A stretch of 64,000 nucleotides of DNA from Fragilaria crotonensis (lineage: Eukaryota; Bacillariophyta; Fragilariophyceae; Fragilariales; Fragilariaceae): contig JAKSYS010000239.1 of NCBI GenBank assembly GCA_022925895.1, forward strand, positions 1 through 64,000. Reading direction: 5' to 3'. The translations under genes were made by a program, and so were the position numbers. Below, piece by piece: positions 42,155-52,300 of this stretch (the first letter of the stretch is position 1; each line of letters starts with the position of its first letter). The notes under the pieces are model-generated. The model had not been told where the DNA came from. It was given only the letters and a program-made list of their open reading frames with translations, and did no database searches.

Positions 42155-43561
42155 CTTCGTGTGGTCCGTGGCCTTTGCTGGCAGCTAACAGAGGAAGTCG
42201 GTAATGCCTTGCAGAGGGACGGTGCGATGTAATGGAAGAGGCCTCTGAATACGAGAGTGACAATCACAGATTTTTGCCGAGATACTTGTGCCTTGTGTTC
42301 GATACGACATAAATCGAGGACTACCTAAACTACGACGGCTACAACTACGTCATGTATTGTACTAATGTACTCGGAACTCGGAGTACGAGTTCATGTTTGC
42401 GATTCCCTGTCACAAAGGTATTGTACGAGGGAACGCCACCCATCCTACTGGCTCTCCCTATGATACCAGGTACAACGCTTAGCAATATGTGGTACTGTGA
42501 ATTGTGATCGACGTCAGCATCTCCGTGTTTGTCAACTCCAACAGTTCAAGCCTTCAAGTATGGATATCACATTTTCTCGCATTGGCACCCATCCTCTGAC
42601 GTCATACGTGAACTCGCCGGTAAACGATTTTTTCGTGACGCACGCCGCCTTGATTACGCCATGTGCCATGCAAAAGGTGGATACGTTTTGGACTTCGTGA
42701 TGGTTGGGCGTGGGGCGAGTCGTATGCCATATTGTGAAAAATTTGGATCACAACACCTGACACCACCTTCAACTCAAAAAATGTAACAAGAGACAGTAGT
42801 GCGTCATCATCATTTTTCTCGTTCGACCAATGGCAACGATGTACTCAGAGGACAGTATAGATTGTGGTTGCCATTTGCCACAGACAGGCATGATCACAAC
42901 GCTTGAGTAGGCAAGAGGCTGTGCAGCTCATGACGGCATTGATTCATGTTGAATTGCCTGTCAACAGGTCCCATTAGTAGAGTACTGTGATGAGATCTAA
43001 GCATGGGTAGGGTAAGAGAAGATTGCTCTTTCGAATAGCTAGCGCCAAATGGCCTCATCACCCGATGTAGCCTTGATGCACGGTTTTCAGTGATGACGAA
43101 GTCACTAAGTCACAAAAACACGGAATGCAATCACCAAGATTATGAACAAGGTCACAATATCGCATCGTCCTTTGCAATCAACTGTAACGCTCTATCTCTA
43201 CTGGAGTACATCACAGAAGTAGTAGCCACAGAAGTAGAAGCCGAGTTGGAGATCTAATGAATAGGATAAAGGATTGTATTTCCTCTCGTTACCTCGGGAC
43301 TGAATTGACTCCTCCAAAATGCATCACGGCCAAGGAAATAGTCCCGAACGGAGCTATCGATTTTGTTAGCGTATATGAGACCTATGTATCCACGTGAGAT
43401 GATTTTCCGTTCGTCATTGCCACCCTGTCTTCTAGGTACATGCAGAGGGAGCTGAGATCCTTCATATCTGTATCATGGCGCTGGATTCGAGTCTATATCC
43501 AGGACACAAAACAAACACACGAACATGAACGCACGTGTTCGACAAGTGTTAGTGACAACTG
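42155..43561. other. 1.4-kb upstream region of the low-iron-type gene
   Basis: No gene recognised. It contains GTACTCGGAACTCGGAGTACGAG-like imperfect palindromes near 42365-42390. It includes the promoter of the 42154 gene and the 3' flank of the coiled-coil gene. Confidence 0.4.
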
Positions 43562-45148
43562 TTAAAACTCAGAGAGCACACCACGGTGGAGGATGTCGCT
43601 CATCGAACGTACCTCGACAGCGTTGCAATAGCGCCGCGCCAAATTCTCCACATTCTCCACATTCTCCACATCCTCTGGGAGCGATGCAGAAGACCAACGG
43701 CCCGCGAGTTTCAATGTCATGGCAGATTCCTTCAACAAACCCGCCACGGAATGACACGCATCCATCGCTGTTTGAGCGAGGGCACTCACGTCGGCAATGC
43801 CACCGGCGCCACTGATTCTAGGAGATAAGCTGCTCTTGATTGGTGACGGCGTGGGTGGCATAGCACCTTCCTCGTCCAATGCCTTCAACCGCTCTCGAAG
43901 TATCTTTCGTCGCTCGGCAGACCTTTGTGGCGACACAGTGATCACATGCATTTTCGGATTGGGAGACCGGGCCGAAGCCAATAAGTTGCGTCCAGCTGCC
44001 ACCATGGAACGAGGTGGTGACGTTGGCGGAGGAGGTACCACGGCGAGCGACGTATCTTGATTCGATACCACAACCACGGTCGGGGAGTCCGCAAAGCGCA
44101 CCGAATTCTTCTTGGGTGCCGGCGTTGTGGGCATGACGGATCCAGCATGAACTCCGACGCTCTCCAGTTGATTCCGCAGCAATTCAATCTCTTCCAAGGC
44201 TTTTTGCAGCCATGCCTCCACTTGCTGTTTGGACGCCGACGCCTCCGTCGCCAGATCAATAGCAGCTTGGGCGTCTTCATCGGCGGCATCAACTCGCGAT
44301 TTTGTACGGGCAAGTTCGCCTCTTAAACTATCTATTAAGCGACCGTGATCTTCTCTCTGTTTCTCCATAGTTTCCAATAGCTTCTCAATGTGAGCCTCTA
44401 ACTGAATATTCTTGGTCCGGTGCTCCATGAAGCCCATACGTGTTCGATCATGCTCTCGTCGTTCTTGGTCCAGCTCTTGTTTTGTCCTTTCTAATTCCAG
44501 CGAGACCGCAAGAACATCTTCAACATGCGATTGAGCCAGCCTGTCCGCGGAGGAAGGTGTTCGTTGGTTTTTCCGTTTGCGATTCGGTGATGAAATGCTA
44601 CCAACACCACCACTACTACTAATACTGTGTAGCATCATCATTCCTGCGCCTCCTGTATCTAGTCGTAGTTCTGTGATGGGAGTCTTGAGCCCTGTCTCAG
44701 TTGATGACACGGGTGTTGTGGTTGTCGTCGGTGTTGGTGGTGGTTGCGGTGATCGCATCATGGGAGTACCACCTGCAGTTGCATTACTACCCGTAGGTGT
44801 TGAAGGAAACGATCGCGCTGTGTAACGTCGGGCCATTTCAGATGCCGCTCGTGCATTGCGACGTGCATCTTCTGCATCCTTGGCAGCACAAGCACTCAGG
44901 GAACTCATTTCTGCAAAGGCAGAGTCCAAGGTTCGAATCAAATCCGCCGCTGCTGTCAGCGACGTAGTCTCTCCTCCTCCTGCTTGTCCTCCTCGATTGC
45001 CACTACTACTCCCGGTAGAGACAGCTGCTGCCGTTGCTGCTGTTGCTACTACTGGAGTACTATTCCCAACTATTTGTGCCGGGGGTGGATGGGGAGGGCG
45101 GGGAGGTGGCGGCGGTGGAGGAGGCCGCCGAATCGGATGAGCCGCCAT
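43562..45148 (-). CDS. Coiled-coil protein with Pro-rich N-terminus
   Basis: 528 aa from the ATG at 45148 (MAAHPIRRPPPPPPPPRPP). The order is: Pro-rich start; Ala/Gly/Ser linker; a helical segment (LTAAADLIRTLDSAFAEMSSLSACAAKDAEDARRNARAASE); a Thr/Pro-rich disordered stretch; a basic patch NRKRKNQRTP (possible nuclear signal); and a long coiled coil at about residues 205-330 (SLELERTKQELDQERREHDRTR ... KALEEIELLRNQLESV). A KKNSVRFADSP motif, a basic helix (SAERRKILRERLKAL) and a helical C-terminus with a short VEN repeat from a 9-bp microsatellite follow. SVRFAD resembles a PP1-docking-type KxVxF motif (inference). No known family; a cytoskeletal or scaffold role is a guess. Confidence 0.7.
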   Translation of the reverse strand: MAAHPIRRPPPPPPPPRPPHPPPAQIVGNSTPVVATAATAAAVSTGSSSGNRGGQAGGGETTSLTAAADLIRTLDSAFAEMSSLSACAAKDAEDARRNARAASEMARRYTARSFPSTPTGSNATAGGTPMMRSPQPPPTPTTTTTPVSSTETGLKTPITELRLDTGGAGMMMLHSISSSGGVGSISSPNRKRKNQRTPSSADRLAQSHVEDVLAVSLELERTKQELDQERREHDRTRMGFMEHRTKNIQLEAHIEKLLETMEKQREDHGRLIDSLRGELARTKSRVDAADEDAQAAIDLATEASASKQQVEAWLQKALEEIELLRNQLESVGVHAGSVMPTTPAPKKNSVRFADSPTVVVVSNQDTSLAVVPPPPTSPPRSMVAAGRNLLASARSPNPKMHVITVSPQRSAERRKILRERLKALDEEGAMPPTPSPIKSSLSPRISGAGGIADVSALAQTAMDACHSVAGLLKESAMTLKLAGRWSSASLPEDVENVENVENLARRYCNAVEVRSMSDILHRGVLSEF

Positions 45149-45442
45149 GGTTTAGCTCGAGGCACTGGAGAGACAAACAAAGTGACCACACTTAGCTGTG
45201 TACGATCGACACGACGTGTGATGTACTCTGCACCCGTATACATTAATTTTATATGATCATGAATATACACTGATATACAATAGCTTTAGGTGCGAATTGC
45301 AGACGCGCCAATATCACACAACCAACATGACGAAAAAGTCAGGGCAATGACACGGTAACTCCTCGACCGATCACCCGCAAGTTCAGACAGAGCATCTTGC
45401 ATCCTTGCATGCTACTACATAGTAGCATAGTGATTTGAAATT
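45149..45442. other. Spacer between the coiled-coil gene and the Copia element
   Basis: Contains the probable promoter of the gene at 45148. No gene seen. Confidence 0.45.
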
Positions 45443-45538
45443 TGAAGTACGCATATTAACAACAGTAGCCGGTAGTCCGGTACGCTATGGTGATGGAGTA
45501 CTCTGATGTGAGAGTGAGGACGCTCACTTCTAAGATCT

Positions 45539-47079
45539 TATAACCCACGGGTTTTGTCAGATTGAATCTGACAACCCCGAACACCAATACAGTAGGGGAA
45601 CATCCAGTAGTCCACGCGATTTGTACGTGTATTTGAATATAGGCAGTGAATCGGCATCGAAGCGAGTATCCATATCCTCGCCACTGACCACGAAATCCCA
45701 CCACATATGTTCTAATAAAAGCAATTCATCTTTTGCCAGACATTCACCTTCCGATGTGAGACCTCTCCTCAACTTCGCCGTATCCTGCGGTCTGCCGTCT
45801 TTTCTACTACGTGCGTTGCAACGTATAGTATGTGTCAGTGTGCTCGATGGTGATGCGTGGTGTCTTGTTTGTGGAGCGAAGAGTGCAAATTTTCACAAGT
45901 AGCAGCGAAATTAATTCACAGTATCACATGATACAATAAACAACAAGGTACGTTGCTCGCATTATGTTTCAACCCATCGTTAAATTTGCTAATTGTTTAT
46001 GCTTATTTTATGACATTTATCACAGTATTACAAAGTAATCTACTGTACTACTACTAGATGTGGCAGCAGTGACATTTTTCCTTCTTCGGTATGACACCTG
46101 TGGAGAACAAGATACTTCGAACATGTACAATTTGGCGCCATTTGCTTTTTCAAGTGTAATTGAAATGCAAGTTTGTTGAGGATTATGTCCAGAACCTATA
46201 TTGGAAATTCCAACATTGTCTTCGGCGGTTGCGTGAACTGGATGACGGTATCAGAAACGACCTGTTTTCTGGATATATCTCCGCATTCCATACTCCATTC
46301 ATGCTTGCATGAAGGGCATAATTTTGATTCTACGAAGTCCCTTCATCACCGTGGATAAATCTAGCCTTCTAGTCTAGAAGGACTGGCCACCTTACTAAAT
46401 CAAGTGATCCGGATTGTCTCGGTGAACGTTTTGTGGAAGCAACGCAACAACGACCGCAGTTTTGTCACCTTTACCACAAATCGTAGGAGTCATCGTTCTC
46501 CTCAATGTTTTGAATGCTATTGCAATTGCTTCAAACAAGACGAATTCAACAAGCAATGGGTGATAAACAACTGTTTGGCATGGCTCGAATTGGGTTTTGG
46601 CGCAGCATCTTACCTCGGAGCAGTTTTTGCAGCCAGGACAAATCCACTCGCCTCGCTGAATGAAGAGGGTAAACTTTTCCATCCACGCTGATGCCCGAGC
46701 ATAGTTGGTCGTGTGCTTTGGTGGGTGGTGATTTCTTGGGGAGCGATGCTAACAGCTGTTCTATTTGCTGCGTCTTTCCTGCTGGCTGGGTGGACTGTCG
46801 CAGCTTTATTGTTGAAAGATGATTCCAACATGTTTCTGACGGCATCTCTTGTTTGCATTTGCCGATGCACAAATAGCTATGTAACTATTCGTAGAATTTC
46901 AACTGTTCATGGGAGCCTCCTCGTCACCTTTGGTTGCTGGCTTGCTGATGCATGGATACTTACTTTGTGTCAAGCATCCGACACGCAATGCTTGAGGATG
47001 CAAACGAGTGGGAGATTACCTTTTACTACCTTTTACTGTGTTAACGCAGGTGGTACTACTCCCAAAACTGAAGGCATTT
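45539..47079. other. Crypton left arm without an assigned gene
   Basis: Minus-strand frames at 46872-46395 contain Cys pairs (CPGC, CSEVRCC) and a Gln/Lys-rich helix, but overlap in three frames with no clear start, so I assign no product. The end itself holds a palindrome at 45554-45574. Confidence 0.4.
45554..45574. repeat. Palindrome at the Crypton left end
   Basis: TTGTCAGATT and AATCTGACAA, perfect 10-bp arms around one G, 16 bp from the left boundary. Confidence 0.85.
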
Positions 47080-49116
47080 TTATGCTTCCCTTGCTCCTCG
47101 TTTATACTTTTGGATCAGGTTGTACACTGTAGTCATAACCAAATCCCCCCTAATCTTTTCGCTGCGGTTGTTGTTGTTCGTTAGTTTGGCTACGGCCAGT
47201 GGCCAGGCACCAGCAAAATAAATGTCGGTCTCCTCAGGGTTTGAATCGAGCACATTGACATCACTTCCATTTGCATCAAGAACATTGGCATCGGTGTGTT
47301 GAATGATGAATTTGCAGACTGCCTTCATGTTTGACAACCGGCATTTGTCTGCATGTGTTCTCATGTCGTTGTTGTCCAGCAGTCGGTAGGGTCTGATCCT
47401 CAGGAGGTTGTTGCCATGGAGGTATAAATCCCAGCACGGTTTAATTGTCAGCATCTGAGGGAAGTTGAAGTCCGGGGGGACCTTGAAAAACTTGCCTCGT
47501 CCTGGATGGTACCAGGTGAGCCACTGAGCTGCTCGCCCAGTAGCACTAGGTGTGACTGCTGGCGCTGCAAGTTGTTTGACACCAGCACTGTCCCTGAGTT
47601 GCCGTACGAGCTGTTCCTGCATGGTAGTTAGCATTGCCTGAACATTGGCAAACGTCATGGGTAAAGCACCGTTCACTTCAAATTGCTGCAACAGTCTGTC
47701 GCACATTTTCCCTGGTACATTAGCAATGTCACCACGGATCTCGAGTGCTTCGTGGATCAACGTCTCCTGTATTTTCTCAGTTGCAACCGCTAGGATTATA
47801 TGAGGAGGAACCCCAGTTGCCATCATTCCTGTCGTTTTACAATTCCCGTTGCCAAGTATTACTTTTTTCTTCAAGTTTGGCAAGATGCCAGATGTCCACA
47901 ACCGGCTTGAACGCAAGCGATCCTGCTGTGCAAGTGTTTCATCAAGGTACTCATGATGATATGCAAGCGAGGCCAGGAGGTATGGCAGGCATCCTTGAAA
48001 AAGCTCGGGATAGGCATTCACATTGACAACTGAATGCAGGATGGCTGAAATCTCAGCAGTATCGATAAGACTGAAATGTGGCGGAAGGGTAGCAAATGAC
48101 GGTGATTGAAAGTCAAGACCTGACATGGTTCGAGCAACAAACTGGTCATTTCCATTGTTCACAGCTGCAATATATCGGTCACGTACAGCACCCAGTGACC
48201 AATCTGCACGTTGACATATTGCATCACGCCCGGGGCCGCCAGGAAAGGAAGAGCAGTATGTTGCACCAGCCTTGCGGCCGGAGTGCTTTCCCAACTTGTT
48301 TGCACTCACCCCTAGAAACTCTCTTGCCCTATCCGAACGAACAATGTTGTGGAAAACTTCTCCAAATCGGTCGTAAGCATCACGAGTGAATACACTACTG
48401 TACCTTGTTCTGCTACCATCACTGAAAACATGCCTTGCGAGTGCAAGAACTGGGCAGATGCACGGGTTGAAGGGATTTGCTGCAATATGCTTTCCTTCAA
48501 CCCGGTCTCCGGCTTGGTCAGCTTTGTTTCTAGGCGGAAGAACCACAATCATGTCATTGTCCATGTGAATAAAGTCATATTTCATACTTGCAACACCGAT
48601 AGCCCTTGCAATTAGATTCCACGTGAGAACAAAAAATAGATGTGCATAGCTTGTTGATGTTCCAAACTCCTCAAGAAACACCTTGGCGAGGAAAACAAAG
48701 GCTCCAAAAGAATAGCCAATTTTTCCCTCATGTTGGTCCATTGTTCCCTCGGCCTTCAGATCTGCAATCTTCCTCTTGTGCCCTTTGTTGAACCGCTTCA
48801 AGAAAATATCAAGCTCAGCAGACATGTGGACCGGTGGGGTCTGTGAGTTGTACCACCATTTCAGTGATGATACATTTTTTCTTAGTGTGGATCCAGTTCT
48901 GACGGAGCCATCATCCTTTGGCTGAGACTGCATGCCCATGAATTCCATGACAAATTCATCGGGAAGCGGTGGATCATCAAATATTGCCTCATCCCATCCT
49001 TCCTGAACCCGAGCAAATTCTGTCATCTTCTTGATAATTCTTTTATACCCTTTAATTGTTTCTGGGTGCCTGTCATTGTTTGCTGTTGCTTCTGCAGCCT
49101 CAAGATTTCTGTTCAT
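47080..49116 (-). CDS. Crypton tyrosine recombinase with GCR1-like C-terminal domain
   Basis: 678 aa from the ATG at 49116 (MNRNLEAAEAT). The same frame is open to 49305, but that extension contains the palindromic motif at 49209-49227 and reads like end sequence, so the later start is preferred. Residues 10-120 are helical and SAM-like N-terminal (HPETIKGYKRIIKKMTEFA). The catalytic domain shows Arg171 in LIARAIGVASM, a Lys-containing beta-turn (PPRNKADQ), His278 and Arg281 in GKHSGRKAG, and the nucleophile candidate Tyr315 in RDRYIAAVN. After a long helical linker, residues about 545-615 (HPGRGKFFKVPPDF ... CWDLYLHGN ... RPYRLL ... RLSNMKAVCKFI) resemble the GCR1_C-type DNA-binding domain of Cryptons. 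R-HxxR-Y is complete and there are no breaks, so it may be functional. Confidence 0.88.
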   Translation of the reverse strand: MNRNLEAAEATANNDRHPETIKGYKRIIKKMTEFARVQEGWDEAIFDDPPLPDEFVMEFMGMQSQPKDDGSVRTGSTLRKNVSSLKWWYNSQTPPVHMSAELDIFLKRFNKGHKRKIADLKAEGTMDQHEGKIGYSFGAFVFLAKVFLEEFGTSTSYAHLFFVLTWNLIARAIGVASMKYDFIHMDNDMIVVLPPRNKADQAGDRVEGKHIAANPFNPCICPVLALARHVFSDGSRTRYSSVFTRDAYDRFGEVFHNIVRSDRAREFLGVSANKLGKHSGRKAGATYCSSFPGGPGRDAICQRADWSLGAVRDRYIAAVNNGNDQFVARTMSGLDFQSPSFATLPPHFSLIDTAEISAILHSVVNVNAYPELFQGCLPYLLASLAYHHEYLDETLAQQDRLRSSRLWTSGILPNLKKKVILGNGNCKTTGMMATGVPPHIILAVATEKIQETLIHEALEIRGDIANVPGKMCDRLLQQFEVNGALPMTFANVQAMLTTMQEQLVRQLRDSAGVKQLAAPAVTPSATGRAAQWLTWYHPGRGKFFKVPPDFNFPQMLTIKPCWDLYLHGNNLLRIRPYRLLDNNDMRTHADKCRLSNMKAVCKFIIQHTDANVLDANGSDVNVLDSNPEETDIYFAGAWPLAVAKLTNNNNRSEKIRGDLVMTTVYNLIQKYKRGAREA

Positions 49117-49208
49117 GATGATGGTGAATTTTGGTTTGTACTGTGTTACATGATGATATTGACTTTCAGAGCGAGAGATTTTGATGTTGGTCTTGCAGGT
49201 GTCAGAGC

Positions 49209-49227
49209 TGTCAGATAAAATCTGACA
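49209..49227. repeat. Palindrome near the Crypton right end (inner)
   Basis: TGTCAGAT-AAA-ATCTGACA, 8-bp arms. Followed by AAACTGG, as at the extreme right end. Confidence 0.85.
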
Positions 49228-49312
49228 AAACTGGAAAGATAACGGATCCTGAATTATGCTCGTACAATTTCCACGCATCTTAGGACCAGGATAAGGGTGA
49301 TTCATGGGTTTC

Positions 49313-49329
49313 GTCAGATTTCATCTGAC
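49313..49329. repeat. Palindrome near the Crypton right end (outer)
   Basis: GTCAGAT-TTC-ATCTGAC, 7-bp arms. A further half site, AATCTGACAAAAACTGGG, closes the element at 49365-49382. Confidence 0.85.
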
Positions 49330-52300
49330 AACCGTCTGACAGACCGCGGGAAAACCTTACACGCAATCTGACAAAAACTGGGGATCTATCGTTCGTTATT
49401 ACTACTAGCCCATGATTACCGATCGTTATGTTTACTGTTCATTTTTGCTCAGTTTATCAGACCCAAGTGCTCATGTGTGCATGTCTTGATGTGTTGTCAT
49501 GCGCCTAGGTTGGTCCTGCGAGGACAAACCGATTGTCACCGTTTCGATCATTCGGTTCGAGGGCATACTCACAGACTAAAACGGCTGCTAGCCTAAGCAT
49601 GCTTCGAACTGCTCACCAGCAGTGACCATAACGCGGCAGAACCACCGCGTGGCCTGTTTTGGTCGTTCCACTTGGGTAACATACCCTGGGAAACAAGGCA
49701 TCATCGTCAAGAATGATGTACAAATCCTGACGGAGCACCGTCACCGACGTTCCGCAATGACGTGCGGATGTGAATTTTGTTATGGGATCCGTTTGGATGG
49801 CCGTGTAATCATACGATATTGATACCTATATACGCGTGACCCCGATTCAGCGGACTCAAGCTCAACGTATCGTTGAGACCGAATTCGTTTCTTGATTGGC
49901 ACAACTTTAAGATTTGCACGGTTTTATCTTTTTCGCTTTGAACTTCGTTTCGAACCATGCAAAACGCAGTGATGCGCGCCACTATGACAAAGATCGGCTT
50001 TACCGAAGCTGCCGCTCAAGCCCTCGTCGAGGAGCAGGGTATTGACACCCTCGACGAAGTGAGACTCATGACTGACGAAGAGATCGAGAGTCTTACGCCG
50101 TCCTGGAGGAATGGTACCTGGCGCGGCACTCGGGGCTGCCCAAGTCCAGAACCCGGGAGGAGCTCAAGTCAATCAGCGTGGTGCCGAAGGACATTTGAAA
50201 TTGTTGGCATTCTACCTTCGACATCAAGCGCGCGTCAGCCGAGCTGTCCTGGCTCCTGACATGATCATCCTCGACGCCATCCGCACCGTCCGCGAGCTCC
50301 GTGAGTTTGAGTCCATACGGTTCCCACAGGTGATCTGCCATCCACCATAAATGCCAAGGATTGGCCAAAAACTATGGAGTCGATCGAGGAGTATCTCAGG
50401 TCCTACCTCGGCGAGAGGAAGCTTCCATTAGCGTACGTTATCCGTAAGGATGATGCCATCCCGATTGGTGTCGACCCACCTACGAACTGTCCCACCAAAC
50501 AGGATGAGATGATAGCGCGGGCCCCACATTTCACTATTGATGATGATGGGACCCGAACGCCAGACCCTGTTTACTTGGTGAACCGCAAAAAGGTCTGGGA
50601 TATCATTTCAAAGATTACTCGCGATCACTCGTCGTGGACATACGTGAAGCCTGCGCAGAGGACATGTGATGGACGGATGGCATTTAACGCTCTCTATCAG
50701 CACTTCCTAGGCCCGAACAACGTCGACAACATGGCAACGCAAGCCGAGGACAAGCTGAAGTCTACAGTCTACAACGGTGAGCAGCGCCGTTGGGACTTGG
50801 AATGCTATGTGAACCTTCACAAACAGCAACATTCAATCATGGAAGGTCTGGTCGAACACGGCTATACCGGTATTGACCCTAGGTCCAAGGTACGATACCT
50901 GCTCGATGGAATTAAGACGGACAAATTCATGCCGTTAAGACACGCATCATGTCCGACGAGAGACTATGCGTTGATTTTGATAGTTGCGTTACGCTCTATC
51001 AAGACTACATTCGTCAGACTTCGAAAGGTAAGACCAACGCAACGGTCAACATTTCCGAGGTGAAGACCGGCAAACGCAAACACGATGCCGTCGAGGACCA
51101 ATATTATACCAAGGAAGAGTACAATGCCTTGACCCCTGACCAGAAACGCGACCTTGCCTCCAAGCGCCTTAAGAGGGGACACAAACCAGGCGCGAAGGAT
51201 AGCAAGGTTAGGGGGACAAAGGGAAAAGAGAGCAAGACAGAGAAGAATAACAAGGATCTCATTTGCAAGGCCGTAACGCGTCAGGTCTCTCAGCTTGCCA
51301 AGCAGTTAGGAAAGGCCGTTGTCAACGACGAGACTACTGCCGCATCCGACGATTCCGACTCTAGCGACGATGAGAAGTCCAAGAGTGGTGGTACTAATCG
51401 TTCGAATCCGTCGCTCTCTCGCCAGAAGAAAGTGTCGATCTCGGAGACCAAGAAGTGACCGAGGGTGCTGGCGACCCTGCGCATGCTTGGGTCCATTGAT
51501 GTTTCCGTGAGTGACGACTCTCATCCTGACCTTGACTCTCATGCTGACCAATGTGCAGTAGGGGATAACGCCTTAATAATCCATGACTACGAACGACCCA
51601 CTAACGTTAGCGGATACGATCCTACCGGCCCGGTTGCCCTAGACTTGAAGACGGTGTCAGCGGCGATTGCTTATGACGACGCAGTATCGGGCGAAACTGT
51701 GTCATACACCAAGCAATTCACATTCCCAATTTGGCGCACAACTTGCTTTCAACGATGCAAGTCCGACTGAATGATGTGACGGTTAACGAGACACCTCGTT
51801 TCCTCACTGACGAAATAACGGACTATATGCATTCACTTGTCATCCCGATCGATGACTTCGATTCGCCATATGCCATATGTGATTCCGCTTTCAATTGCTT
51901 CGTGGTGTTTCGTCGTCCTTCCCGTCTCGCAAGCCGACGGTCGAGGAATTCGAGACACTTCCCCACTTCACCCTGACCAGCGAAGATCCGATATACGATC
52001 CACACGACCCCACGTATGCGCAACAAGAGCAGGCACTCACGAGTTTCGTCTTGGATACAGGGGACGCACGTATTATTGGGACTGGTTGTGATGCTGCCAT
52101 GGAATCCATCCGTCAGATTTCGCCGGCCCTTGATGACGCGTTATTCTTGGACGCTTTGACGCATAGGATCAGTTCCATACGGAAATTAGGGGAACCAAGC
52201 GATTCAACCCTGACTTGTTGGCGAGGAACTGGGGTATTGACCGCCAGACCGCCAAGCGGACAATTGGTGTCACAACTCAACGTGGAGTCCGCACGGTGTT

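Larger units (their letters stand above)
45539..49382 (-). mobile_element. Crypton (tyrosine-recombinase DNA transposon), apparently intact
   Basis: The 3844-bp insert lies between two copies of GATCT (45534-45538 and 49383-49387), while the matching 3' LTR has a single GATCT. Cryptons typically leave such short direct repeats because the tyrosine recombinase inserts at a matching core. There are no long TIRs. Palindromic TGTCAGAT/ATCTGACA motifs occur just inside both ends. It codes for one uninterrupted recombinase on the minus strand and has 1.5 kb downstream without a clear gene. Because it sits in the LTR it is younger than the Copia insertion. Confidence 0.9.
45443..49451 (+). repeat. 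5' LTR of the Copia element, split by the Crypton
   Basis: 45443-45538 and 49388-49451 together align end to end with 55700-55848. The junction in the intact 3' LTR is AAGATCTATCG. Confidence 0.88.

Noticed and set aside
43621-43700. TCTCCACAT repeat as an independent mobile element
   Set aside because: Only a few 9-bp units, in frame in the coiled-coil gene (VEN repeat); ordinary coding microsatellite.
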